Source: Alphaproteobacteria bacterium
GTDB lineage: Bacteria; Pseudomonadota; Alphaproteobacteria; Micropepsales; Micropepsaceae
NCBI GenBank assembly: GCA_017983635.1
Contig: JAGOBA010000002.1
Span: 124,001-188,000, forward strand
Direction of reading: 5' to 3'
DNA: 64,000 bases
In this document: positions 37,733-45,418 of the stretch, in pieces
Layout: each line of letters begins with the position of its first letter
Numbering within the stretch: position 1 is the first letter of the stretch
Translations under genes and position numbers: made by a program
The notes under the pieces: model-generated
Database searches by the model: none
The model's input: the letters and a program-made list of their open reading frames with translations, nothing else
What the model was told of the DNA's origin: nothing

Positions 37733-38536
37733 TCAATACCCCTTGAACTGCGGCGCGCGCTTCTCAAGGAAGCTCGCCACACCCTCGCGATGGTCCTCGG
37801 TCTGAAACAAGCGACCCAGCGTGCCCGAAACCCAGCTGCCGAACTCCCGCGCATCGCGCATCGACGCGCGCCTGAGCCCATCCTTCATAAACCTGAGCGC
37901 CAGCGGCGCGTTCGACGCAATCCGCTGCGCCAGCGAAAGCGCCGCGGCGCGAAGCTCTTCATGCGGAACGACCTTCGAGACCAACCCAATCCGTTCCGCC
38001 TCGCGCGCATCAACCACATCGCCGGTAAAAAGCAACTCCGCCGCCTTCGCCGGCCCGACCAGACGCGGCAAGATCATCATCCCCCCCACATCCGTCACCA
38101 GTCCGCGCTTGATGAAGATCTCGCCGAACTGCGCCCGCTCCGACGCGATCCGGATATCGGCAAAGAGCGTGAGCTCCATCCCCCACCCGACGGCAACACC
38201 GTTCACGGCCGCGATGATCGGCCGGTCGCACTCAAGCACCGCCTCCGCCGCAGGGGTCAATCGCGGCCGCACCGCCTGCAGCCGCGATTGCGACTGCTCG
38301 CGCTGCGGTCCTGTCATCATCTGCTTCACGTCTTCGCCGGAGCAAAACGCAGGGTCGGTTCCGGTCAAGACGACCACCCGCACCTGATTGTCATTCTGAA
38401 TATGCCGGAACACCGTCTCGACATCGGCATAGGCCCGCGCATTCAAGGCATTGCGCACCTCGGGCCGATTCAAGGTTACGATCGCGACGTGTCCATCCAG
38501 TTCATAAGTCAAATGTGCAAGGTCCGGCGCAGCCAT
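37733..38536 (-). CDS. Enoyl-CoA hydratase/isomerase family protein
   Basis: 267-aa crotonase-fold protein. HVAIVTLNRPEVRNALNARAY starts the fold; the oxyanion-hole segment is FCSGEDVKQM and IAAVNGVAVGWGMELTLFADI, and LPRLVGPAKAAELLFTGDVVDA follows. The acidic catalytic positions (typical Glu pair) are not fully conserved: GLVTDVGGMMILPR has Asp in place of the usual E...G at the second site. Substrate unknown; it may act in fatty-acid or aromatic degradation. Divergent from the Rieske oxygenase. Confidence 0.88.
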   Translation of the reverse strand: MAAPDLAHLTYELDGHVAIVTLNRPEVRNALNARAYADVETVFRHIQNDNQVRVVVLTGTDPAFCSGEDVKQMMTGPQREQSQSRLQAVRPRLTPAAEAVLECDRPIIAAVNGVAVGWGMELTLFADIRIASERAQFGEIFIKRGLVTDVGGMMILPRLVGPAKAAELLFTGDVVDAREAERIGLVSKVVPHEELRAAALSLAQRIASNAPLALRFMKDGLRRASMRDAREFGSWVSGTLGRLFQTEDHREGVASFLEKRAPQFKGY

Positions 38537-38619
38537 TCGATACCTCCGATGTCGCGTTCACTTTAGCGCGATTTGCCGCCTTTGCACGGGCGCCGCCGCT
38601 TTGGCATTGTCCGCTGCAC

Positions 38620-39672
38620 ATGAGCACCGCTATCGCCCAGACCCCGATTTTCCTGCGAAATCTCTGGTATTTTGCACTGTATTCCCGCGCCCTGAAGCAA
38701 GGCCGCCTGCAGCACAAAACGATCATGGGCGAACCGATCGTGTTCGGGCGCAGCGAAACCGGCGAAGTGTTCGCGCTCCGCGATCTCTGCCCGCATCGCG
38801 GCGTCCCCCTTTCCGCCGGGAAGTTCGTCGAAGGCACCATCGAGTGCCCCTATCACGGCTGGCGTTTCAAGCCGTCGGGCCAATGCTCGCTGATCCCATC
38901 GCTCGTCGGCGAAGAAGGCGTCGAGCCCGGCAAGATCAGCGTCCGCAAGTACCCAACAGCGGAGCGCAACGGCTTAATCTGGGTCTTCATGGCCGAGGAC
39001 GCGCAGCCCGAAAACATTCCCGACGCGCCGACCTTGCCGATCGATCCCGGCGCCCGGCCGACCCTAATCGAAGCGCAAATGTTTCCCTGCGCCATAGATC
39101 ATGCGGTTATCGGCCTGATGGATCCGGCCCACGGCCCCTTTGTGCATAGAGCCTGGTGGTGGCGTTCCGCGAAGTCGATCCACGCCAAGGCAAAAAAATA
39201 CGCGCCCACGCACCTCGGCTTCACGATGGTGACCCACAAGCCATCCTCGAACTCGACGCTCTACAAGCTTCTCGGCGGCGATCGCTCGACCGAAATTTCT
39301 TTCCAATTGCCTGGCATTCGCGTCGAACACATCAAGGCCGGCCGCAACGAAATCGTCGGCCTCACCACCTGCACGCCGATCAGCGAGAACGAAACCGAGG
39401 TCTCGCAGACGTTCTTTTGGAATATCTCGTGGATCGCGCCGTTCAAGCCGATCGCGCAGCACGTCGCGCGCATCTTCTTGGGTCAAGACCGCGACATGGT
39501 CGCGCTTCAGCAGCAAGGCCTAAAGTTCAACCCGCGCCTCATGCTGATCCAAGACGCCGACGTGCCGGCCATGTGGTACCACCGCCTCAAGAAGGAGTGG
39601 GCGGAGGCCGGTGCCGCCAAGCGCCCGTTCGTAAATCCCGTTCCCGAAACGACGCTGCGCTGGCGCAGTTAA
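38620..39672 (+). CDS. Rieske non-heme iron oxygenase, alpha subunit
   Basis: Ring-hydroxylating or demethylating oxygenase. The Rieske domain binds [2Fe-2S] through C57/H59 and C76/H79 (CPHRG and CPYHGW). The catalytic mononuclear iron site is in IDHAVIGLMDPAHGPFVH, with D168, H171 and H176 as likely bridging Asp and iron ligands. At 350 aa it is of the single-component (class IA/VanA-like) size. No reductase is adjacent; a separate 110-aa Rieske ferredoxin gene lies 17 kb away. The ATG at 38620 starts the conserved FLRNLWYFALYS region. Substrate unknown. Confidence 0.9.
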   Translation: MSTAIAQTPIFLRNLWYFALYSRALKQGRLQHKTIMGEPIVFGRSETGEVFALRDLCPHRGVPLSAGKFVEGTIECPYHGWRFKPSGQCSLIPSLVGEEGVEPGKISVRKYPTAERNGLIWVFMAEDAQPENIPDAPTLPIDPGARPTLIEAQMFPCAIDHAVIGLMDPAHGPFVHRAWWWRSAKSIHAKAKKYAPTHLGFTMVTHKPSSNSTLYKLLGGDRSTEISFQLPGIRVEHIKAGRNEIVGLTTCTPISENETEVSQTFFWNISWIAPFKPIAQHVARIFLGQDRDMVALQQQGLKFNPRLMLIQDADVPAMWYHRLKKEWAEAGAAKRPFVNPVPETTLRWRS

Positions 39673-39758
39673 CCAGGCACGCCACTTGCGACTTTGACCT
39701 CGAAGCCCGCTGGACCTGTCTCGATAGGGGACAGGCGCGGGAAATCGAGGTCCGTCAC

Positions 39759-39917
39759 ATGGCAATGCCGACGTTGGGAGAGCTTCGCTTTGCGCGCGAT
39801 CTGTTCGACACCGAACGCCGCCCGCGTCGCCCGCGCCGTCAACCTCTGAGCCCGGCGCTGCGCAGGCTCTTCGATGGCGCGGTCGTGCTGACCTTCGTGT
39901 TCTTCTTGTTCATGTAA
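39759..39917 (+). CDS. Small tail-anchored membrane protein (52 aa)
   Basis: Short protein, basic N-terminus (TERRPRRPRRQPLSP) followed by one C-terminal hydrophobic helix (LFDGAVVLTFVFFLFM) ending at the stop. Composition is that of a tail-anchored small membrane protein. ATGGCAATG offers two starts; GAGGTCC lies upstream. A hairpin terminator begins 4 nt after the stop. Homology unknown. Confidence 0.55.
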   Translation: MAMPTLGELRFARDLFDTERRPRRPRRQPLSPALRRLFDGAVVLTFVFFLFM

Positions 39918-39920
39918 AAA

Positions 39921-39946
39921 AGCGCGCCCCTGTGTAGGGACGCGCT
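39921..39946 (-). terminator. Bidirectional hairpin terminator
   Basis: Stem 39921-39931 with 39936-39946 (one mismatch), loop of four. On the minus strand it is followed by six T (39915-39920), giving a good intrinsic terminator for the leftward membrane-protein gene. On the plus strand CTTCTC follows, so it may also act weakly for the small gene. Confidence 0.8.
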
Positions 39947-39968
39947 CTTCTCGTCAACTGGGCAATCG

Positions 39969-40418
39969 TCAGCTCGTTCCGGCGATTCCGACCGGCGCGC
40001 CGAAGTCGCGCTTGGCCGCCACGATCGTGACCGTGAAGCCGGCGATGACGTCCAAGATCGTCATCATCGTCAGCATGAAGAACACCGAGTTCGAAAAGCC
40101 CTGCATCGTGATGAACTGGATGATGCAAACCACCGCGAGCAGCATCGACAGCCCGTGATTGATGATCGACATCGCATCCGTGCGCGTCGACTTCACGATT
40201 TCCACGAACAGAAGCAGCAAGCTCAAGCCCATGAACACGTCGGCAAAACCGACGCCCCACGCGTCGCCTGAAAACATGCCAACCGTGAAGATCGGTGCGT
40301 GCATCCAGTTCGCGACGTCGTTTCTGGGCGCGATCCCGGTCAGCACGACGAAGTTGAATAGAATAAGCGGGAATACCAACAGCGGAATGATATTCAACGC
40401 CGACAAAGACCTGCCCAT
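39969..40418 (-). CDS. Conserved multi-span membrane protein
   Basis: 149 aa with four predicted helices (IIPLLVFPLILFNFVVLTGI, VGFADVFMGLSLLLLFVEIV, LSMLLAVVCIIQFITMQGF, FFMLTMMTILDVIAGFTVTIV). The pattern resembles a small alphaproteobacterial membrane family without a known function. Follows lipid-related genes on the same strand but 82 nt apart. A terminator lies just behind it. Confidence 0.75.
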   Translation of the reverse strand: MGRSLSALNIIPLLVFPLILFNFVVLTGIAPRNDVANWMHAPIFTVGMFSGDAWGVGFADVFMGLSLLLLFVEIVKSTRTDAMSIINHGLSMLLAVVCIIQFITMQGFSNSVFFMLTMMTILDVIAGFTVTIVAAKRDFGAPVGIAGTS

Positions 40419-40500
40419 GAAACTCGTATCCTCCCGTTAGCCCCCTTGGCCGACATCCTCTAACCTTATCAGCCGAGGGAAGTTCGGCCAAGTTCTAGGG

Positions 40501-40818
40501 TCACCGTGGCGGATTTGTGGCGTCGTCGCTCTTGTCCAAACCGGCCGCGTCTGCACGATAAATGAGGTACAGGTTGCGGGCGTATACAATCAGACCAAGA
40601 GCTTGGCCTGAAATGAACACCGGGTCCTTCCTATATATGGCGTAGATCAGCAGCACGATTCCGCCGCCGACGCTAAAATACCAGAACATCACCGGAACCA
40701 CGCTCCGGCCGGCTTTTTCGCTCGCCCACCACTGCACCAGGAAGCGCGACGTAAAGAGCGCCTGACCGGAAAACCCGATCAAAACCCAGACGTGTTCCCA
40801 AGTCAGCCAATCGAACAT
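40501..40818 (-). CDS. Lipid A biosynthesis N-terminal domain (LAB_N) protein
   Basis: 105-aa three-helix membrane protein of the LAB_N family: WVLIGFSGQALFTSRFLVQWWASEK, VPVMFWYFSVGGGIVLLIYAIYRKDPVFI, and GLIVYARNLYLIYRA. In related genomes this domain is fused to or adjacent to dolichyl-phosphate mannosyltransferase-like GT2 enzymes and sugar-transferases acting on lipid carriers. Two nt separate it from the upstream GT2 gene on the same strand. Confidence 0.9.
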   Translation of the reverse strand: MFDWLTWEHVWVLIGFSGQALFTSRFLVQWWASEKAGRSVVPVMFWYFSVGGGIVLLIYAIYRKDPVFISGQALGLIVYARNLYLIYRADAAGLDKSDDATNPPR

Positions 40819-40820
40819 GC

Positions 40821-41558
40821 CTATACCTCGTCGACGCGCTCGGGTTGACGCGACCGGCGGCGGAGCCAGCGAACGCCGCGCAAATCGGCCAATGAGACGA
40901 TCAGCCGGTCAAGCGTGCCGTACTTCGACACGCCATGCGAGCGCGGCCGGTGGTTCACGTCGACATGCGCAATGCGAAAGCCTTCGCGCAGCATCAAAGC
41001 CGGCATGAAGCGATGCAGGTGATCGAAATACGGCAGCCGCAAGAACGCCTCGCGCGAAAACAGCTTCAAGCCGCAGCCTGTGTCGCGCGTGTTGTCTTCG
41101 AGCAGCCACTGCCGGACGCCGTTTCCAACCTTGGACGCCATCCGCTTCATAAAATTGTCTTGCCGCTTGCGCCGCTGACCGGCGACCAATCCCAGAGCCG
41201 GATTGCCCGCAACCTCTTGGCGCCACATCGCGAGCAAGTTCGGAATGTCCGCCGGGTCGTTCTGCCCGTCGCCGTCCAACGTCGCGATCAACGTGCCGCG
41301 CGCGGCAAGCACACCGGACCGCACCGCGCGGCTCTGACCTGAATTCTTTGCATGGCGTAGCACCCGCAGCTCCGGGTTTTGCGCCTGGGCCGCTTTCAGC
41401 GAGGCCACCGTGTCGTCTGCACTGGCATCGTCAACGAACACCACCTCGAACGCGACCTTGCCGCGCAGCGCAGCACAGATCTCCTTCAGCAGCGGGACCG
41501 CGTTGTCGACCTCGTTCATTACCGGCACGACAACCGATAGCTCCGGCGCGGCACTCAT
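40821..41558 (-). CDS. Family 2 glycosyltransferase (DPM1/ArnC-like)
   Basis: 245-aa GT2 enzyme, predicted to charge a polyprenyl phosphate with a sugar. GT-A landmarks: LSVVVPVMNEVDNAVPLLKE, VVFVDDASADDTVASLK, and the DxD-like TLDGDGQNDPADIPNLL. CGLKLFSREAFLRLPYF and SKYGTLDRLI are DPM1-like. The C-terminal transmembrane pair seen in ArnC/GtrB is missing; the adjacent LAB_N protein could supply membrane anchoring (inference). ATG at 41556-41558 begins the conserved segment. Divergent from the two GT39 genes. Confidence 0.9.
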   Translation of the reverse strand: MSAAPELSVVVPVMNEVDNAVPLLKEICAALRGKVAFEVVFVDDASADDTVASLKAAQAQNPELRVLRHAKNSGQSRAVRSGVLAARGTLIATLDGDGQNDPADIPNLLAMWRQEVAGNPALGLVAGQRRKRQDNFMKRMASKVGNGVRQWLLEDNTRDTGCGLKLFSREAFLRLPYFDHLHRFMPALMLREGFRIAHVDVNHRPRSHGVSKYGTLDRLIVSLADLRGVRWLRRRSRQPERVDEV

Positions 41559-41790
41559 GCGGCGCTCCGCGACGACGGCAAGTTGCGTGACAACCGGTTG
41601 CTCAAAGCGCAAGGGCTCCAGGCCAAAGGGGAGGCGGGCTTATACAAGCCGAACCCCCACCTCGCCAGAGGTTAAGACCCAAGGGCTCGACTTGTGACCA
41701 TCATGACGGGTATTAGGCGGCGGTACGTTTGGTCGCAGGCTGTGTCTCCCGACATTGCCCCGATCGCCTCTTCAGTGGTTAACCCTGGCT

Positions 41791-43494
41791 ATGCCGACAC
41801 GTCGTTCCGCTGCGTCTTATGACTCGTCGAGCCCCTGGTCGCTCGCGCTCGCCCACCCGCGCGCCGTTCTGGTCGTGCTCTGCCTGCTGATGTTCCTGCC
41901 CGGGATCGCCACGATCCCGCCGCTCGATCGCGACGAATCGCGCTTCACCCAAGCCACGAAGCAGATGATCGAGACCGGCGACTTCATCGAGATCCGTTTC
42001 CAGGACGAAGCCCGCAACAAAAAGCCGATCGGCATCTACTGGATGCAGGCGATCACGGCGGGTTGGCTCTCGGGCGAACCGCACAACTCGATCTGGGCCT
42101 ATCGCATCCCCTCCGTCATTGGCGGCATCCTGGTGGCCCTCTTCGTCTTTGGCATCGGTCGAAGGCTTTTCGACGACGAGACCGCGATGATAGGCGCGGG
42201 GCTGATGGCCTCGTCCCTCTTGATGATAGGTGAGGCGCATATCGGCAAGACCGACGCGGTGCTCGTCGCTTGTGTCACTGGCGCTCAGCTTCTCGTCGCC
42301 CATTTTTTCGTGGCCGCCAGGCAAGGCGCGCCCCAGCCGTTGGTGCGATACTCGGCGCTATTCGGCCTGGCGATGGGCATCGGCATGCTCGTCAAGGGAC
42401 CGATGATCCTCTTCTTCGTCGGTCTTACCGTCATCGCGCTCTCGATCTGGGAGCGGCGTTGGGGCTGGATCATGACCATGCGCCCGATCTTTGCGCTGGG
42501 CATCATCGTCCTCATCAACGTGCCCTGGCTCGTCGCCATTGGCCTAGTCACCAAGGGCGCTTACTTCACTGAAGCGATCGGACAAGACTTCCTCGGAAAG
42601 ATGGCCGGGGCTCAGGAAAGTCACTGGGGTCCGCCAGGCTACTATCTCGCCACGATGCTCGTGGGCTTCTGGCCCGGCTGGTTGTTCTTGGCGCCAGGCG
42701 TTGTCTATGCGCTGGCACGGTCGCACGAAGGCGCCGTGCGCTTCCTGCTCGCTTGGATCATTCCCGCATGGGTGCTCCTCGAGCTCGCGCCGACGAAACT
42801 CCCGCACTATGTGCTGCCGCTCTATCCGGCGTTAGCACTGCTCTGTGGCGCCGCCGTTATGGCTGGCGTTCGCGAGAGCCGCAGCTTCTTGGACAACACT
42901 CCAGTCAAACTCGCGGCGGTCCTCTGGCTCGTGGTGACGCTCGCTCTTGCGGGCGGCGCACTCTTCTATCTGCCCGGCGCCTACGGCAACGGCAGCGGCA
43001 TCTTCTTATGGCTACTCGCGGCGCCGATCTTGGGGGCAGCGGCCATCGCCGTCCTCTTCCTGCTCCGCGGTGAGGGCGAAAACGCCGCTGCAGCCGCCGT
43101 CGCCGCTGGCGCGCTTTTCGCAGCGATCGTATTGGCCGCAGTATTGCCGCGCCTCGATCAAGTGATGCTGAGCCGCAAGGCCGCTGACCTTATCGCACGC
43201 TCTGGCGCGCTCCCGGCGGCCGTGACCTCCGTCGGCTTCGCCGAGCCGAGCTTGGTCTTCCAAGTCGGAACCAAGATGAAACTGTCCGACACCCCGGAGG
43301 AAGCCGCCGACTTTCTGACCAAGAACCCGAACTCCGTCGCTTTGGTCGAGCAATCGAAGGATGCCGGCTTCCATCAACGGCTGACGCAGCAGAATTTCTC
43401 GGCCGAACCGCTCGGCAACGTGAAGGGCATCAACTACTCGCGCGGCGATCATCTCACGCTGACGCTCTACCGGTTGCGCAAGACGGGCCCGTGA
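41791..43494 (+). CDS. Family 39 glycosyltransferase (ArnT/PMT-like)
   Basis: 567-aa inner-membrane glycosyltransferase that takes a sugar from a polyprenyl-phosphate donor. The N-terminal region has the GT39 signature PPLDRDESRFTQATKQM (acidic DxD/E-type first loop) and RNKKPIGIYWMQA. About 11-12 hydrophobic helices follow. The C-terminal periplasmic part starts around residue 465. By family it acts on lipid A (ArnT) or proteins (PMT). The divergent GT2 plus LAB_N pair likely makes its donor. The next GT39 gene overlaps its end by 4 nt. Confidence 0.9.
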   Translation: MPTRRSAASYDSSSPWSLALAHPRAVLVVLCLLMFLPGIATIPPLDRDESRFTQATKQMIETGDFIEIRFQDEARNKKPIGIYWMQAITAGWLSGEPHNSIWAYRIPSVIGGILVALFVFGIGRRLFDDETAMIGAGLMASSLLMIGEAHIGKTDAVLVACVTGAQLLVAHFFVAARQGAPQPLVRYSALFGLAMGIGMLVKGPMILFFVGLTVIALSIWERRWGWIMTMRPIFALGIIVLINVPWLVAIGLVTKGAYFTEAIGQDFLGKMAGAQESHWGPPGYYLATMLVGFWPGWLFLAPGVVYALARSHEGAVRFLLAWIIPAWVLLELAPTKLPHYVLPLYPALALLCGAAVMAGVRESRSFLDNTPVKLAAVLWLVVTLALAGGALFYLPGAYGNGSGIFLWLLAAPILGAAAIAVLFLLRGEGENAAAAAVAAGALFAAIVLAAVLPRLDQVMLSRKAADLIARSGALPAAVTSVGFAEPSLVFQVGTKMKLSDTPEEAADFLTKNPNSVALVEQSKDAGFHQRLTQQNFSAEPLGNVKGINYSRGDHLTLTLYRLRKTGP

Positions 43495-45002
43495 GCGCGA
43501 TCGCCGAACGCTTGAGCAAACTCCCGCCGCTGGCTCTGCTGGCGGCGTTCGTTTTCGCGCTGACAATCGCTCGGCTCATCATTCTTGCGGCAACGCCGCT
43601 CAACCTCGGCCCCGACGAAGCGCAGTACTGGTCGTGGAGCCTGACGCCGGCCTTCGGCTATTTCTCCAAACCGCCGATGATCGCCTGGATCATCGGCGCC
43701 ACGACGGCGGTGTGCGGCGAGGGCGAAGCCTGCATCCGCACCGCCGCCCCGCTGCTCCATGCCGCAAGCGCCTTTGTTCTCTTCTTCGCGGGCCGCGCGC
43801 TCTACGATCAGCGCGTAGGCCTATGGTCCGCCGTCACCTTCGCGTTGATGCCGGGCACGACGTTCTCGTCACTCCTGATCACAACCGACGTGCCCCTCCT
43901 GTTCTTCTGGGCGCTCGCGCTATGGGCACTCGCCGAACTCAGACGTACGCGCGAGCCGCATTGGGCGGTGTTGCTTGGCGCCGCCATCGGGCTTGGCCTC
44001 CTGTCGAAATATGCGATGCTCTACTTCGTGCTTGGCATCGGCATCGCGCTATTGCCGACGCCAGGCGGACGAGGGCTCCTCTTCAGCCGCGCAGGAATGA
44101 TTGCCGGCCTCACAGCACTTGCCGTCTTCGCACCGAACGTCGTGTGGAACGCACTTCATAGCTTTGCGACAGTCGGTCACACCGCCTCCAACGCAAACTG
44201 GAGCGCTGCAACGCTGTTCAACGTGTTGGGTGTGTTCAACTTTGTCGGCGCGCAGTTCGCACTTGCCGGACCGATCGCCGGCACTCTCTTCGCATGGGGA
44301 CTGATCAAGGCGTGGCGCGATCCGAACTACGATCACGCCGACACGCTTCTGATCGCACTCACCCTGCCAATCTTCGCAGTCGTCACGACCCAAGCGTTCA
44401 TTGCGCGCGCCAATGCGAATTGGGCCGCACCCGCATTCGTTGCACTATCGATACTGGTTTGTGCCTGGGCGGTGCGCAGAAGCAACACTCGCTGGCTGAT
44501 AGCCAACACGGGTTTGAACGTTGCACTCGCGCTGCTTCTTGCCGCGCTCGCCGTGAGTCCGGCCTTCGTTGCGGCGATCAGCCAGGAAAATTCGGTGAAA
44601 CGCTTGCGCGGATGGGATGAAGCGGGCCGTTCGATCGAAACACTCGCTGCATCTGGGCCGTTTGCGGCGATCATGAGCGACGATCGCGAAGATATGGCCT
44701 CTCTTTTCTACTACACACGTGCGCGTAAACAGCCTTTGCGCATGTGGCCGCGCGAAAAAGTCGGCAACGAGTACGAAGCATCGCATCGTTTGCGTGTCGA
44801 GGAGGCCTCGTATGTGCTCTTCGTCACACGCAGAAGCGACGCGAGCGACGTTACGAGTGCGTTCGCATCGGCCGAACGCATTGCGACGCTCGAAACGCGA
44901 CTCGATTCGAAACGGAAGCGCGTTTTTTTCCTCTTCGCGCTCAAAGGACCCGTCGATTCGACTCTTTTCCCGAAATTTTTTGATCGTCCGTCTACGGATT
45001 AA
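43491..45002 (+). CDS. Second family 39 glycosyltransferase
   Basis: 503-aa protein with the PMT_2 signature LGPDEAQYWSWSLTPAFGYF then SKPPMIAWII in the first periplasmic loop (D/E catalytic candidates) and about 10 helices, including TPGGRGLLFSRAGMIAGLTAL. The periplasmic C-terminus is Arg/Lys-rich. The GTG start overlaps the previous gene (GTGA), so the two GT39 enzymes are translationally coupled. Only 28% or so overall likeness is apparent by eye to its neighbour, implying a different acceptor; that impression is not a calculation. Confidence 0.88.
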   Translation: MSAIAERLSKLPPLALLAAFVFALTIARLIILAATPLNLGPDEAQYWSWSLTPAFGYFSKPPMIAWIIGATTAVCGEGEACIRTAAPLLHAASAFVLFFAGRALYDQRVGLWSAVTFALMPGTTFSSLLITTDVPLLFFWALALWALAELRRTREPHWAVLLGAAIGLGLLSKYAMLYFVLGIGIALLPTPGGRGLLFSRAGMIAGLTALAVFAPNVVWNALHSFATVGHTASNANWSAATLFNVLGVFNFVGAQFALAGPIAGTLFAWGLIKAWRDPNYDHADTLLIALTLPIFAVVTTQAFIARANANWAAPAFVALSILVCAWAVRRSNTRWLIANTGLNVALALLLAALAVSPAFVAAISQENSVKRLRGWDEAGRSIETLAASGPFAAIMSDDREDMASLFYYTRARKQPLRMWPREKVGNEYEASHRLRVEEASYVLFVTRRSDASDVTSAFASAERIATLETRLDSKRKRVFFLFALKGPVDSTLFPKFFDRPSTD

Positions 45003-45340
45003 TTGCGACTCGACGCAAATCATCGTTTCGCGCGTTCGCGCATCAAGCGCACTGTTCACACGAAGATCACAAGTGATTAACACCGCGCGATAGCAGTCGA
45101 ACGATTCATGCGCGGAATAAAATGAGTATCGGCACGGCACGGCTCTTGGCGGAGTAGCGCGATTACGCGTATTCGCTTCGAGATGAATTGCGCGATTAGA
45201 TTCTCGCTATGCCTGTCAATATGCGATTACTTCACTAACACGCGCATCGAATACACCTTCGACCACGCAAACGACCATCGCTAATCCATTCTTTACTCGC
45301 TCGATCTATTTGACGCTGAACGAATCGTGCTGCATGATTC
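44899..45340. other. GANTC-dense region (candidate CcrM methylation cluster)
   Basis: Ten GANTC sites within 442 nt: 44899, 44904, 44955, 44960, 45007, 45103, 45199, 45322 and 45336 (first bases), the pairs at 44899/44904 and 44955/44960 being adjacent, one count covering each site. Chance would give one or two. Part lies in the 3' end of the GT39 gene, the rest in the 416-nt gap 45003-45418, which is lower in GC than its surroundings and shows no gene. CcrM of alphaproteobacteria methylates GANTC and can time transcription. Confidence 0.55.
45310..45338 (+). promoter_or_regulatory. Candidate kamA-operon promoter containing GANTC sites
   Basis: TTGACG (45310-45315), 17-nt spacer, CATGAT (45333-45338), a good sigma-70 type match. 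One GANTC lies in the spacer (45322-45326) and another overlaps the -10 box (45336-45340). Transcription from here would give a leader of about 75 nt before the kamA start. Methylation of these sites could affect promoter strength (inference). Confidence 0.5.
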
Positions 45341-45418
45341 GCGACAGTTGGGGGAAGCGCGGGCTGCGCGCGGATTTTCGGGGAAGCAGTCGACCAACTG
45401 AGGGGCCTAGAGCTGCCG

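Noticed and set aside
44445..45140. 231-codon minus-strand frame over the end of the second GT39 gene
   Set aside because: Antisense to GT39 and unlike any domain; its open reading is due to the GANTC/CGATTCG-rich composition.
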